Assembly: GCA_963942565.1 (NCBI GenBank)
Contig: OZ012685.1
Span: forward strand, 45,352,040-45,416,039
Direction: 5' to 3'
Source: Maea johnstoni
Taxonomy: Eukaryota; Annelida; Polychaeta; Spionida; Magelonidae
Length of the DNA stretch: 64,000 bases
Translations under genes and position numbers: made by a program
In this document: positions 37,626-51,086 of the stretch, in pieces
Numbering within the stretch: the stretch's first letter is position 1
Layout: each line of letters begins with the position of its first letter
Notes under the pieces: generated by a model
Databases searched by the model: none
Told to the model about the DNA's origin: nothing
What the model saw: only the letters and a program-made list of their open reading frames with translations

Positions 37626-38154
37626 TATACATATCCACTAGATATTATCTTTTCTGTTTCTTTCAAGAAATAGGGAAACCCTTTCATGTGACCTGCAGCA
37701 CTTTAGCTTAAGAAAAAGAAGATGATTTTTGTAGCTTGCAGATTCTAGCACTCATTAGCGATAAGCGTAACAGTACAAGCTCAGCCAAGGAATGAACTCA
37801 AGAGCTATTATATAATGTTTATTTCAAGAGTCTCCATTCCCTCATTATTTTGAGGATTTTGCAATGATAATGACTTCAATTCCTTTTCACTTACTTGACC
37901 TAAAATGGATCAATAAACCTATAGAATAAGATTACTATGCTCAATTGTAGGACTTGAAGACTGGTTTAAATGAATACAAGGCTAGGTAAGGGAGGGATAA
38001 ATAAATTCATGACAGAAAAGAACAAATATTCTAAAGCCTGAATTGAAAAACCTAAAAAAGACTAAGAACTTCTGTGGCCCCTGTTAATCTTCTCTTATGT
38101 TATCCCCTAAATGTTAGGATACTATGAGGTAGCATGAATTTCTGAAAGTGGTAA

Positions 38155-38655
38155 CAGGAGTGGTACTTTTCTAGGGTACCAAAAGTAGTACTTTTCTAGT
38201 GTACCTAAAGTGGTACTCTTCTAGGGTACCAAAGTGGTACTACTTTTCTAGGGTACCAAAGGTAGTACTTTTCTAGTGTACCTAAAGTGGTACTCTTCTA
38301 GGGTACCAAAGTGGTACTACTTTTCTAGGGTACCAAAAGTAGTACTTTTCTAGTGTACCTAAAGTGGTACTCTTCTAGGGTACCAAAGTGGTACTACTTT
38401 TCTAGGGTACCAAAAGTGGTACGTCTCCAGGGTACAACTTTTGGTACTTATTTAGGGCACCAAAAGTGACACTTTTCAGAGTATAATAAGTGGAATTGTC
38501 CTAGGTTATCAAATGTGGCACTTTACTAGGTTACCAAAAGTGGTTCTTTTCTAAGGTACCAAAAGCGGTACTAAATTTCAAGGGTACCAAAAGAGGTACT
38601 TTTCAAGGGTACCAAAAGAGGTACTTTTAAAGGTACCAAACATGGTACTTTTTCA
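38155..38655. repeat. GGTACC-bearing minisatellite (about 20 bp, 63-bp higher order)
   Basis: Units of TACTTTTCTAGGGTACCAAA then AGTGG vary at two or three sites. Between 38170 and 38410 three types cycle in a higher-order repeat of about 63-85 bp. Units become irregular towards 38655. Confidence 0.9.
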
Positions 38656-39814
38656 AATGGTTCCCTGTTAAAGCTTATAATATGAGGTCCAACAAAAATA
38701 CCAAATCAAAAGTACATCTACATTAAATTTGTAGAATAATGGCCAACATAATTAAGTCACATGGAGTTTAACAAGTACAGTTTTGGCTAAACTTATCTGT
38801 CTAGTCCATCATACTGAATGACGTTTAGCCAGTAAATACCATTATATATGTGGTGATAAAAAAAACCTACAGATAACATAGGCACAAACAAATCTTTTCA
38901 AACTTCCAATTTAAGTGTTCATCTAATTTTTTACGAACTTAATCTGGCATGAAAAAGTCTATTTGTCGATTAAATTCTCCATCAGGTAACAAATATCACC
39001 ATGGCAACTGTCGCTAAGCACACCACTTTCAGCATTTGACCTTTGGCCGGCAATTTGTTTACAAACAGTTTATGGCGCCGATTCATTGATCTCAGGAAAT
39101 ATGGCTTTTCACTTTGACAGATGTTTATACGCAAGGTATTTCCGCTGCTGAAAGGAATTCAGGTACGTGGATGAAATACATTCTCCTGTTAAAGGAGGGG
39201 AAAATATCAGGTTATTCAAGGTCGTTGCCTGAGTCATTCTTGACTTACTCCCAAGGTTTTCCTTACTTTTAAAAGATGAAGAGCTTGACATGAAAAATAT
39301 TCTAGTAAATTAAAAATATATCTATACTGTCATCTGGTAGTAGGAAGAAATCCAAAAATATGTATCAGAATTGCTGAGGAATAAAATGTGAAAATTTTAT
39401 GGGCACAGTTGAATACCTAGCTTTTATTGCAACCCCATTTTTTGGATATTTCTGTTGTTTGTTTGAGGCTGACAATACGATAATGGTAATGATAGTGAAT
39501 ACAATGATGGTCATTAAAATTATGATTTTGATAGTATTGGTATCACATAATTATGTATGATTTTGTCTCCACAAGCTCCTTAATAGAACAATATAGACCA
39601 TTTAATCCTTAAACCCCCATTTAATCCTTTGATCTCTACAGCTAATGGATTTTAGAACCCTAAATGTTTCCTTAGCAAACTACTTGGCACAGGTCTTATC
39701 AGTTACTGAAGGCACACCCTCCCTTTTCCACTAAAATACCAGAGCCATTATCACCTGCTCAAATTACAACTAGAAAATACATCTGCTACCAGAGAACAAG
39801 TGAGGTCTGCATTT
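38656..39814. other. Unassigned stretch
   Basis: A near X-box (ATCACCATGGCAAC, about 38996) was noticed. No gene is supported. Confidence 0.3.
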
Positions 39815-40533
39815 CAGGGACTTAGCCAGGACCCGTCCAGCCTGTCATCTGGACTGGCAGTTGCCTGAAAATCTCCTTTTTAGACAGGCAAAAATTTCTA
39901 TGAAGAATTTTCAATTATTACTTTTTGGACTAACAACCATATACATTCGAAACAAACAATATTGTAATAGACATGGTTGAAATGTAAATACTGTATAACT
40001 GGTTAATTTGGCGTGTACTTAAGTTGGCGTTTTTTTTTCAAAAAAATATTTTCCCTGTATTTATTTTGGCGTCTGCAACAGTCAGAACAACGCCATCTAT
40101 ATGTAGATACAGGAATCAATTAATGCCGCCATTTTGCTTTTGGGAGCGATCAATATAGCTCCATAACTTGGTAGGAGTTTCCCCAAAAGTGGACAGGTAA
40201 GTATGCGAATTATAATATGATATCTTGGGAACTTATTCATAAGTTACCAATGTATCATATTATAATGGTTTTTTGAAGTTATTGCATCGCTTTTTCTAAG
40301 TTTTAGCTGCGACCAGCAAGGGGTGAAATTCACACTATGCTGCCACCCGCAGCTCCATCAGCGGCCCTAAAAGACACTAGAACTATATTTTTATGCGATC
40401 TTTAATTTGGCGTTGATGGGCATTCGCCAAAAAACGCCAAATTAAAGACCACGCCAAATTAGCCAGTTATACAGTAGCCATTTTTGATGCAATAGGCAAT
40501 TAAACACTGAGAAGCTAAATCTGGACATCATAT
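39815..40533 (+). mobile_element. Family D hAT-like element split by element E
   Basis: Left part begins CAGGGACTTAGCCAGGACCC and aligns with the intact copy at 62606 through CATGGTTGAAATGTAAA. The alignment resumes after element E at GCCATTTTTGATGCAATAGG and runs to GCTAAATCTGGACAT, where it ends early. The right terminus is missing. Confidence 0.75.
39991..40474 (+). mobile_element. Element E, 484-bp Tc1/mariner-like MITE
   Basis: Terminal repeats CTGTATAACTGGTTAATTTG (left) and the complement of CTGTATAACTGGCTAATTTG (right) match over about 25 bp with one mismatch. TA flanks both sides (39989-39990 and 40475-40476). A second inverted repeat, TTTAATTTGGCGTT with AACGCCAAATTAAA, lies near 40402-40446. 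No transposase frame is present. Confidence 0.85.
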
Positions 40534-41751
40534 TCTAAATGCTACTGCAACTACACTATGCATTTTGATATTAAAACCATTAATGAAAATTGCACCGGTC
40601 TTATCAGGAAATGCATAAAAAGTCTGTTTGATGTTATATAGTATAATGGCTCTTTGGACTGAATATAGGAAGTCGGAGATTATTAAAAGAAGTTGTCTAT
40701 TGATAATTCAAGATTTAAAAATAAATATAACGTTAATGGATGTATACCGTAAATAGTTGCATTTGAGATATTTTTCTAATACTGTTAATTAATCTACAAA
40801 GATGCCAACTTATTCCATCTGTGAATCACTCATTTTAAGTACATATTGGATTTTATGCCTTCAGAATTAATATTAATATAGTAGGGTTAGCCACAATGGC
40901 CATGAAGGTTATATTTTGATATCAAGGTTTGCTTTTGATACCTTCTCAAAACAAACATATTCTTCAAATGCATCCTCTTGCTTGTTATCTTTATCATCCT
41001 CATCACCATCATCATCTACAATCCTCAAACATGTGCTGCCAGAAAATTCATTCATCTTTTATCACTATACCTGCCACCTTTTCTTTGAGATGCCTCATAA
41101 TAACAATTGCCGACGTCATCATCATATTTTAAGAATTATCAATAATCCTGGCTGAGACATGTGAGAATGTTTCCAGTGACTTGAGGTTAGGCATGTATTT
41201 TCGCCTTTTACTCCAGATTCCTTCACAACTTACAACCGGCTAGTCCCAAGTTGGGTGCAATATGGCAGAAAAAGTAACGATAAATCAAATATCAATTTCT
41301 ATCGATGGTTCTGATTTAAGCAAGTCGACCACAGTGCTAATTCCCTCTAGTTTCACAACAGAAGTCTCTTCTGGTTCCAAAACATGGCTATCACACCACA
41401 CCCCCCTAAGCCTTAACCTTAGCGAAATAATCTGCTCACCACTGCACGCCAAAATGTCTAATGGTGACTTTTTATCAACTGTTCCGGGATGTCAGCGGAA
41501 TGAAGGCAGCAAATGGGCGAGTAGCGAGAGATAAAGATTCGCGTAGAACATACGCTCTGCACTACATCTGGACTTTGGTTTCGTTGGTGGTTACATGACA
41601 TATAGCAAATCTCCAACCTTTCTCCTCCAGTTCCTACGACATACTCTGGCGTGTGTTTCGGGGAAACAACCTCCACTGCACTATAGAGAGGTTGTTACGC
41701 CCTGTACTATTTCTTCAGAGCAAATGCTAGCATTTGTTGTGCTGAGTTCCG
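40534..41751. other. Unassigned stretch
   Basis: AATCCTGGCTGAGACATG near 41145 may be a scrap of family D. No gene is supported. Confidence 0.3.
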
Positions 41752-41826
41752 TAGCTCAATGTTGCTGAGACTTCCTAGGAATTGCTGGGATTTTGCTAGG
41801 AATATCCTAGGAATTCCTTGGTATTG
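41752..41826 (+). repeat. Repeat K, copy 6
   Basis: GAGACTTCCTAGGAATTGCT, GGATTTTGCTAGGAATATCC and TAGGAATTCCTTGGTATTGG. A CTA microsatellite begins just after its end. Confidence 0.6.
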
Positions 41827-41835
41827 GTTTTGGTA

Positions 41836-41916
41836 GAACTATTACTACAACTACTACTACTACTACTACTATTACTACAACTACTACTACTACTACTACT
41901 ACTACAACTACTACTT

Positions 41917-41958
<42 letters not shown>
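41836..41958. repeat. (CTA)n microsatellite
   Basis: CTA triplets with CAA and TTA interruptions. Poly-leucine frames across it are artefacts. Confidence 0.95.
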
Positions 41959-42139
41959 GAGTGTATCATGATGTGTACCTTAATTATTCATGACTTATCC
42001 CCTATATCATATGCAAAAGTTGGGTATATATTTAGGGCTGCAAATTTGTATGCTGTGAATGTATCATAGTTGAGTATGGGGCAGTCCTGAACCAGTACCA
42101 GCAACAATTCTTTCTTAGGTAAAGCTTTTGCCTAAGGAA

Positions 42140-42385
42140 AGATGCATTTACTACAAGGACCTTGGGTAGTAAGAAGAATCAAGCAGAATTTACTTTCCTG
42201 AATAACTGCATAAATAAACTGAGCGTCTTGAATCTTTTACAGGTAAAAACTAACCTTACCTGCATTTACCACAGGGTTTTGGGTAGTAAGAAAAATCAAG
42301 CAGAATTTACCTCTCTGAACAAATGTATATATCAAACAGGGGTAGCCTAAATCTCTTACAGGTAAATATAAACCTTACCTGGCCT
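42140..42385. repeat. About 118-bp tandem duplication
   Basis: Two copies of GGGTAGTAAGAAGAATCAAG, CAGAATTTAC and TCTTTTACAGGTAAA with TAACCTTACCTGC, offset by about 118 bp. Confidence 0.8.
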
Positions 42386-42622
42386 TGTGAATATAAATCA
42401 TGAATGCTTACCTGAAAAACAAAAAATAATAAATATGTCAATAACAGAGAAAAAATGTTCCAAATGTGCAATATGTTTGAAAATAGAAAGTGTTAACAGT
42501 CGGCATGCAATATCTAAAGATCAATCAATTCCTAAATACTAAGTTTGTAGGTGTGAATTCCTTAGACATTCAGGCATCTTTTAAGATATATATCAGAGAT
42601 TTCCAGGTATGTTCAAACATAG

Positions 42623-43055
42623 AAGTCCACACCGGTACACCCGTACCGTGAGGGTACCGATACTCCGCCCGAAAATACCGGTAAAAAAACGTATAATTAG
42701 TAACCGGTATTTTGGTACCGGTATTTTGGTACCGGTACTATGACAGAAAAGAGTGTAGAGACGCTGGATCGGCGGGAAAATTCATTGCGAATTCGTGATC
42801 GCGTCATCCGTCTTTCCCTCTCGATCTACTTACGATCACGTGATAGGGGGATCGGCAGAAAACGATCACGTCATCCGTCTTTCCCGCTCGATCTACTTAC
42901 GATCACGTGAAAGGGGGTGATATATGGGACCACATTCTGAGCTGCATTTTCGTAATAAAGAAAGTAACCGGTGGCGGTACCATTAGAATACCGGAACCGT
43001 ATAAAAAATACCGGAACCGTACCGTACCGTATACTTTTAAAGGTATGGACCCCTA
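42623..43055. mobile_element. Element H (CACCGGTAC-ended DNA transposon-like)
   Basis: The ends show imperfect inverted repeats (AGTCCACACCGGTAC and the complement of GGTCCATACCTTTAAAAG). Flanking direct repeats are TTCAAACATAG at 42612-42622 and 43056-43066. An internal tandem duplication of about 67 bp (42790-42920) carries ATCACGTGA palindromes and CATCCGTCTTTCCC. ACCGGTA and CGTACCG motifs fill both arms. No protein is encoded; superfamily uncertain, possibly hAT. Confidence 0.65.
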
Positions 43056-43059
43056 TTCA

Positions 43060-43780
<721 letters not shown>

Positions 43781-44009
43781 AATTTATTGAATACTGGTAA
43801 TCAGATATTCATTCGCATATAAGCACCCAAGTTTATATTATTTTTCAAATATCATGTGGTAGTAGTTTTGGTGTTTCATACAGATATAGTCTTTTGATAC
43901 ATCATGGAATTCCCGTACAGAAAGTAGCTCAATTGCATTGCATTTTCCTGTAAATAAATTTGCATCATACTGCTGTTTCACATTTATTAAGATCCCTATA
44001 CCGTCAACG

Positions 44010-44982
<973 letters not shown>

Positions 44983-45196
44983 TTAACCTTTCCAATGCTG
45001 AGGCTACTTTCGTCCAAAGCACAAAAACGCAAAAGTTCTTGAAAATCATCTAAACCCTGTCATATTGGTACTCATTAGATAGCTCTCACTGAGTGCTCTC
45101 AGATGAGTACCCATTTGCCAGGGTTTTAGTAATTTTTCTATTTTTTTTGCATCAATTTGTGTAGGCAAAATTGGCCACCAGCAGCATAAGGGTTAA
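44983..45196 (+). mobile_element. Family A MITE, copy 9
   Basis: TTAA at both ends. Begins CCTTTCCAATGCTGAGGCTA and ends CACCAGCAGCATAAGGG. Confidence 0.92.
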
Positions 45197-45262
45197 CCAT
45201 TCACATTCTAAGACGGAGATTGATCCTGACACTGCATTGATATGCGAAAATTTGGAATATAA

Positions 45263-45495
45263 TTAACCCTTTCATGCCAGGAGATATACTTGACAAGTGT
45301 CATCTGCACTCGTCATACTTTTGAAAATAACTTTGGAATATTGCATAAATTTGCAAAATATAATTCGAGGAGAGTTGTAGATATCTTCCTGATGAACAAC
45401 TCTCATTCAAATATTTTATAAATATTGCTTTCGCTAGAGAGATATCATCAAACTAGTTAAGCAGCTTTGGCTTTTACAGGCATGAGTGTGGTTAA
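45263..45495 (-). mobile_element. Family B MITE, copy 7
   Basis: TTAACCCTTTCATGCCAGGA at left, CAAATATTTTATAAATATTG and GCTTTCGCTAGAGAGATATC internally, GGCATGAGTGTGGTTAA at right. Confidence 0.85.
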
Positions 45496-45820
45496 CCAAG
45501 TGCAAGAGCATTAGGCATTATACCATTTTAGAAGGGTCATATCAAATGGGGCGAACTTTTCACCAAATAGCTATATATCATAGAATATGACGGGCGTGGT
45601 TAATCTATAAGTGTTCTGCCTAAAAAGATGATGGATGTCCTGAAAATGAGAGGTAGCTGATAAGATGCCTCCATTTTCCACACACTGGACCACCACCGAG
45701 ACCACAGTATGGAATTACTCGACAAACTCCCCGGACAGCTGCTCTACAATACTCACAGAGGACAAACAGACAGACAGACATCAAATACTGACAGCCTTCA
45801 CCTTTAAGTCTGGAATGACG

Positions 45821-45834
45821 GTCGCCATGGCAAC
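45821..45834. promoter_or_regulatory. RFX X-box match
   Basis: GTCGCCATGGCAAC fits the RFX consensus GTNRCC-N(0-3)-RGYAAC at every position. X-boxes are known from promoters of ciliary genes in animals. No adjacent gene was identified, so function is inferred. Confidence 0.35.
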
Positions 45835-46074
45835 CAGGTAGTTTTGAAAGAGAAGAGGCTCCAGAAAGAAGGCAAAAAAATGCAATTGCAGAACTATAGG
45901 ATGAAAGTTCCAACAAAACATGTCAGCTGGTTTTCAATATCAATATCATACTGCAGCATTATTCTTTCTATCCTTTATACTCTAACCCATCCCCCCCTCC
46001 CCCTCTGTAACATAATTTATACATACTCTTGCTTATTCTAACCATTCACCGACACTTCAAAAATAAACTTCCCA

Positions 46075-46305
46075 TTAACCCATTGGCACTCAGAGCGGCC
46101 AAAACAGGCCTGAACATTTTGTTGATATTTTCCTCACAAAAGCGTTTTTATCAAAAATATTTGAAGGAGAAATGTTTATCAGAATATTACCAACAACTCT
46201 CCTTCAAATATTTTGTGAGAATTTGCTTTATTTCCAAGTTATTTTCAAAAGTATGAAAATAGCAGACGATACTTTCCTGGGGAACTCTGAGTGTGAATGG
46301 GTTAA
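46075..46305 (+). mobile_element. Family B MITE, copy 8 (well preserved)
   Basis: TTAACCCATTGGCACTCAGA at left, and the complement of TTAACCCATTCACACTCAGA at right. The internal foldback AAATATTTGAAGGAGA with TCTCCTTCAAATATTT lies near the centre. Confidence 0.92.
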
Positions 46306-46615
46306 AGCCACTTTACCAAAGAACTGGTGTATCTTCTGATAATTGTCATACAAAACCAAAATTATAAACTTGATGGAAATCAAGTCTAAACAATGACTTA
46401 AATCATTCAACCTTATCCTTATTATTGGGAAGTTTTATTGACCCTACTCTACCTATAACACAGGCCTAAAATAAGCATCTACCTCTTTTTTTTGTAAATT
46501 TCATGTCTTCTTCAAAACTGGTTAACCTTTTTTTTATCATTGAAATAATTTGGTTAAATCTGTTTTGCTTTTCTCCCCTGAGCTTCAAAGCAAACTATAA
46601 TAATGCCTCATCAAC

Positions 46616-46616
46616 C

Positions 46617-46676
<60 letters not shown>

Positions 46677-46680
46677 CATC
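46616..46680. repeat. (ATT)n microsatellite
   Basis: ATT triplets ending 35 bp before a family B element. Confidence 0.95.
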
Positions 46681-46713
46681 ATTATTTATTTTATATTTTT
46701 TTTGGTTTTGCTT

Positions 46714-47295
46714 TTAACCCATTCCTGCCTGGAATTTATCTTGACAAGTGCCATCAGGACCAATAATACTTCTGAAAATTAATTTAGAATTAGAATCAAG
46801 CACGCATCAAGAGAGGGGCAGGAGTTGTGGGTTTGCTTTTGATCAACAATTCTATTTCCGCTATTTTCCAAAAGAGAAAATGCTCTGCAGGGCACGACGT
46901 TAACTTTTGCAGCGACTTGCCCCGTAGGGCAAGTGAGATTCAATTTTCACTTGCCCTACTCCAACTTTCACTTGCCCTTGAAAATGATTTTCTAATACTT
47001 CATCTAAAACCAAGTAGAACATGGTTCTGGCATGTGAAAGCATATTTTCTAGGACAAGCTTGGATGGCAGACCATGAAACTTGCACACATTCTCAAAAGT
47101 AAACCTGAAATATACAAAACGTACTTTCCCAGTGGGTCAAGCAAGATGCAGTTTTCACTTGCCCCACAGCTATAATTTACAAATTCTACTTGCCCGGGGC
47201 AATGGGGCAAGCACCGATGTCGAGCCCTGCTCTGATAAAAAGATTATAAAAGAGCCAGGTTGTTATTTAGTGCTACAGTCATATGAATGGGTTAA
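46714..47295 (-). mobile_element. Family B MITE, copy 9, split by a family G element
   Basis: Left part TTAACCCATTCCTGCCTGGA runs to GAGAAAATGCTCTG. The right part resumes ATAAAAAGATTATAAAAGAG and ends TATGAATGGGTTAA. The family G element occupies 46888-47229. Confidence 0.8.
46888..47229 (+). mobile_element. Family G hAT-like element, nested in family B
   Basis: Begins CAGGGCACGACGTTAAC and ends GATGTCGAGCCCTG (complement CAGGGCTCGACATC). CTCTG flanks both sides (46883-46887 and 47230-47234), a 5-bp duplication. The interior carries five or six CTTGCCC/GGGCAAG motifs in both orientations. 342 bp, non-coding. Confidence 0.85.
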
Positions 47296-47416
47296 TGTCT
47301 TACTTCTACCTTCCTGTCTACTGCAGCTAAGGTCTAACTGACCATGCTGTAATGCCTCCTTAAACTTGCCTTTAAGACCCGTCTGGATGAACCATTTTCA
47401 CTCCGCACGCTCATCT

Positions 47417-47430
47417 GTTACCATAGCAAC
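47417..47430. promoter_or_regulatory. RFX X-box match
   Basis: GTTACCATAGCAAC fits the X-box consensus exactly. No gene context identified. Confidence 0.35.
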
Positions 47431-47654
47431 AGGTATCTCAGGAGTTCCATTCATAGGAGACATTGACAGAAACTTTCAAGAGTTCAAACTCCAAGCAAAA
47501 TTTTCCCATGACTTTCCTGACATTTGCCATACTAACATCACTTCCTCTTTGAAGTCTACGCTGCTGCTCTTTCAAGACAAGACGCTGAGTTAGGCAATGA
47601 ACTCTAATGAACTAAGGTGTAACTAAGACTGCTTGTTGTGTTTACACTTGAGAA

Positions 47655-47775
47655 ATTATATTGTATTGTATTGTAGTGTTGTGCTGTGTATCATATTGTA
47701 GTGTAGTGTATTGTAGTGTAGTGTAACGTATGGTATTGTAGTGTAGTGTATTATATTGTATTGCAGTGTAGTGTA
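47655..47775. repeat. (TGTAK)n pentanucleotide repeat
   Basis: TGTAT, TGTAG and AGTGT units repeat irregularly over about 120 bp. Confidence 0.85.
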
Positions 47776-48276
47776 TTGCATACCACGTGCAGTCTTATCC
47801 AAGATTTGGAAAAAGGTGGTCAAAACTTGAGGATTTTTTTTAATTTCGGGGGGTCAAATTCAGTTACCCTTTTTACTGCAGTGCTTGTAACCTACCCTGT
47901 TTCTAAGATATGGCTACATAGAACTTTCATGTGTCACAAAATAAATCTTGCTCAAAAAAGCAATTCATGTGTGGGAAAAGAGAACTACTTGGGTGTACGT
48001 CTTATCTGACACCAGCACAGGGTGGGGCCACCTGACATTATTAACCTTGGCGTGTACTTTATTCAGGTTCTGTTTCTAACTCACATTTGTATTTCTGCTG
48101 ATTGAAGTTAGGGAGTTCCCAGGGATGAGGTCATATTTCAAGGCCCAATCAATCCAGCAATAAGGTGCTTCAGGCTTCCAATGTTCTCCAGTGGAAGAGA
48201 TGCTTTCAGTATACAGGCAAAAACATTTGTGCTGATTTGCTAAGATTCTAAAGAACAGTATAATGTGGAGTATATA

Positions 48277-48572
<296 letters not shown>

Positions 48573-48584
48573 TAACTATCATAA

Positions 48585-48626
48585 CAGCGAGCAGACACCA
48601 TGGCATTCCAGGAATGAATGGGTTAA
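48585..48626 (+). mobile_element. Family B MITE right-end fragment
   Basis: GGCATTCCAGGAATGAATGG then GTTAA matches only the last bases of the family. The microsatellite lies where the rest would be. Confidence 0.4.
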
Positions 48627-48696
48627 TTAATGCACTAAGATTAAATTAATTGACATTCCATATGTTACATGAGTCTAGTACTGTTATGCATTTCAG

Positions 48697-48824
48697 TCTC
48701 GGCAGATTGGGAAGAACACGTTTTCGGCACAGCAGCGGCTTCGAACCGGAGAAGTGCGGAACAGCAGACGGAGGAAGATCATCACAACTACCCCTACCAA
48801 CTTCAACAATATTCACCAGCGTGA
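48697..48824 (+). CDS. Possible terminal coding exon, unidentified
   Basis: An acceptor-like ACTGTTATGCATTTCAG ends at 48696. One following frame reads SADWEEHVFGTAAASNRRSA then EQQTEEDHHNYPYQLQQYSP and a stop at 48822-48824. It is hydrophilic, with a Q/E/H-rich tail, as in many disordered C termini. However, all three frames and part of the opposite strand are open here because the stretch is GC-rich, so frame choice is weak. No family and no partner exon are recognised. Confidence 0.22.
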
Positions 48825-49173
48825 TTCTCATTATTTCCAACAGGGTGCACTTATCTGCGCCCCAGTAATGCCAGGCTGCAGCCCGGGTCTCATGAGTTGA
48901 GGTTTTCTAAAAGCCTTGTAGTAATTTTTCCTGCTCGCACCACCGTTGTGTATCACACAAACTAATTGCCGCGCTGGTCCCTTGAAGACCCGCTCCTTCA
49001 GTAAACTCTAACACCAGGACACTAATTGTCGAGGGCAGGACTGCCATGTTTTTACAATCCAGGCGAGATTTTTTCTCCGCTCTCTTTAGTGTCTAGCAGT
49101 AAAAGAACAGGCCTGTGTATGATGGGTATGAAGTGGATGGGTTTAACAGGGACACATGTGGATGCTGTTTGCC

Positions 49174-49390
49174 TTAACCCATAACATACTGCTGGTGGCT
49201 GATTTTGCCAATACAAAATGACGCAAAAAAACGTGAAAAATGACTGAAACCCTGGCAAATGGGTACTTAATTGAGAATACTCAGCGAGGGCTATCCAATG
49301 AGTACCAACAAGACAGGGTTTAGATGGTTTTCAGAAATCTTTGCATCCTTGTACTTTGGACGAAAGTAGCGTAAGCTTCAGAAGGGTTAA
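49174..49390 (-). mobile_element. Family A MITE, copy 10
   Basis: TTAA at both ends. Right-end sequence CATACTGCTGGTGGCTGATT comes first, and it ends GTAGCGTAAGCTTCAGAAGG then GTTAA. Confidence 0.9.
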
Positions 49391-49746
49391 GCGATGGAGG
49401 CAGCAGCAGCCTGACTCTATAAACTTTGTGCATCCCATTCTAACTCTACACCACACAATCTCTTCACTCTTCTGTAAGTGATGGCAAAGGAAGGAAGGAA
49501 GGAATGGGTTTTTACGTCGCTCTCAACAGCTATAGCCTATAGGTCATATCGCGACGAGATAGAAACCTAGATAGAGGAAGATTCTCCCTTCTCTTCACGA
49601 ATTGTTCTAAGGGATCTAGACATTCTCAATTGTTCTGATTATAGGAAAAGAGTGTAGGATTTTACATGTATAAAAATCTCAAACTGACCTTATATTCCCA
49701 CATTAACCCAAAAAGCTACCTTAAAAGCAACCCTCACTTCATGGCT

Positions 49747-50005
49747 CAGGGTGCAACATAGGTTCCAAAACATTACTTGCCGAGCGGAGGAAGATGCTCC
49801 TAAAGTTTACTTGCCCCGTCGGCACTTCCACTTGCCCCATCACTCTGTTAGACAAAGGTGGGTTAGATTGTATTACTTAGAACTCTGCCCAAAACATATT
49901 ACTTGCCGAGAGGGGCAAGTCAGGGTCTTCTTCTGCTTCAGCCCGATTGCCATTTTTTTTACCAAATTCACTTACAACTTGCGACAGGGCAAGTGGTCAT
50001 GCTGC
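49747..50005 (+). mobile_element. Family G-like element, degenerate
   Basis: CAGGGTGCAACATAGG at left, then repeated TTACTTGCC and CTTGCCCCGT motifs with complementary GGGCAAGT, as in the copy at 46.9 kb. The right terminus is not clear. A GTAT microsatellite follows. Confidence 0.55.
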
Positions 50006-50021
50006 ATGCTAGTATGCAGCT

Positions 50022-50100
50022 AGTATGTATGTATGTATGTATGTATGTGTGTATGTGTGTATGTATGTATGTATGTACGTATGTTTGTATGTATGTATTT
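50022..50100. repeat. (GTAT)n microsatellite
   Basis: ATGT tetranucleotides with GTGT and ACGT variants. Confidence 0.95.
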
Positions 50101-50409
50101 ATTCTATCTTTTTTAAATTCTTGGCAGCAACTTAGACTGGGTCGTAGCCATAGGTTCATGCTAGCTAAATTCATGACCAAAGTTTGTTTGGATGAATTTG
50201 AAATTATGTTTGCAGTACACTTCTATTGAGAGTATATTTGCATAACCCATTGGTACAAACACATGAAAGAGGACAAGATGATATATATAGTCAGAAACCC
50301 TCTTGTATGATTATTGACACACAATAAAAGGAAATGAGAAACCTCATCTTTCAGCATAAAAGCCCCATTATACATTATGATAGAGGCTATCACTACAGTT
50401 AGCTAAATG

Positions 50410-50625
50410 TTAACCCTTCCAATGCTGAGATTATTTTCGTCCAAAGCACAAGAATGCAAGATTCTTGAAAAACCATTGAAACCCTATGGTCTTGGTATTC
50501 ATTTGAAAGCTCTCGCCGAGTACTCTCAGATGAGTACCCATTTGCCAGGGTTTCAGTAATTTTTCTGGGTTTTTTTTGCATCTTCTTGTATTAGCCAAAT
50601 TAGCCACCAGCAGCATTAGGGTTAA
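50410..50625 (+). mobile_element. Family A MITE, copy 11
   Basis: TTAA at both ends. Begins CCCTTCCAATGCTGAGATTA and ends CCAGCAGCATTAGGG. Confidence 0.92.
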
Positions 50626-51080
50626 ACAAATATCTATATGTGTGAACCACAATATTTGTGATCTAAAATGAGGCAAATAAAGTTGGTCCAATTTAAGAGA
50701 TGCATTTTATAAAATACATGCATTTTGTGTTGAGGTTTTGTGTGGGGATGATTTTGAAATCATCCCTAAAAAGGACCTTAGAAGTAGCAACAGAATTGTT
50801 ACACACTTTCACTGATCCATATAATCTAAGGGCTGCAATAGCATGAAAAGTTATAGAATTAAGTATACTTATTGACATATTGAAGTGACAGTAGAGATCC
50901 AAAATCTGCCAAACTACCTTGGCAAGGGATTAAGAGCTCAGTTGAATACACAGTGCTTGAATTCACTTCAACACTGAATGTAAGACATGGATACCTGTTA
51001 TGTGTGCAACATCATGTCTGAAAATACTGTGCCCTTAGGCGTCATATACAGGCAAGGTTCAGACTAATACCTGTAGATAA
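50626..51080. other. Unassigned stretch
   Basis: No gene or element was recognised. Confidence 0.3.
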
Positions 51081-51086
51081 ATACGA

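Noticed and set aside
35540-38655. CRISPR-like arrays
   Set aside because: The repeats are contiguous tandem units without unique spacers, so they are minisatellites.
46827-47102. 91-codon plus-strand frame
   Set aside because: It lies inside the nested family G element and spans its boundary.
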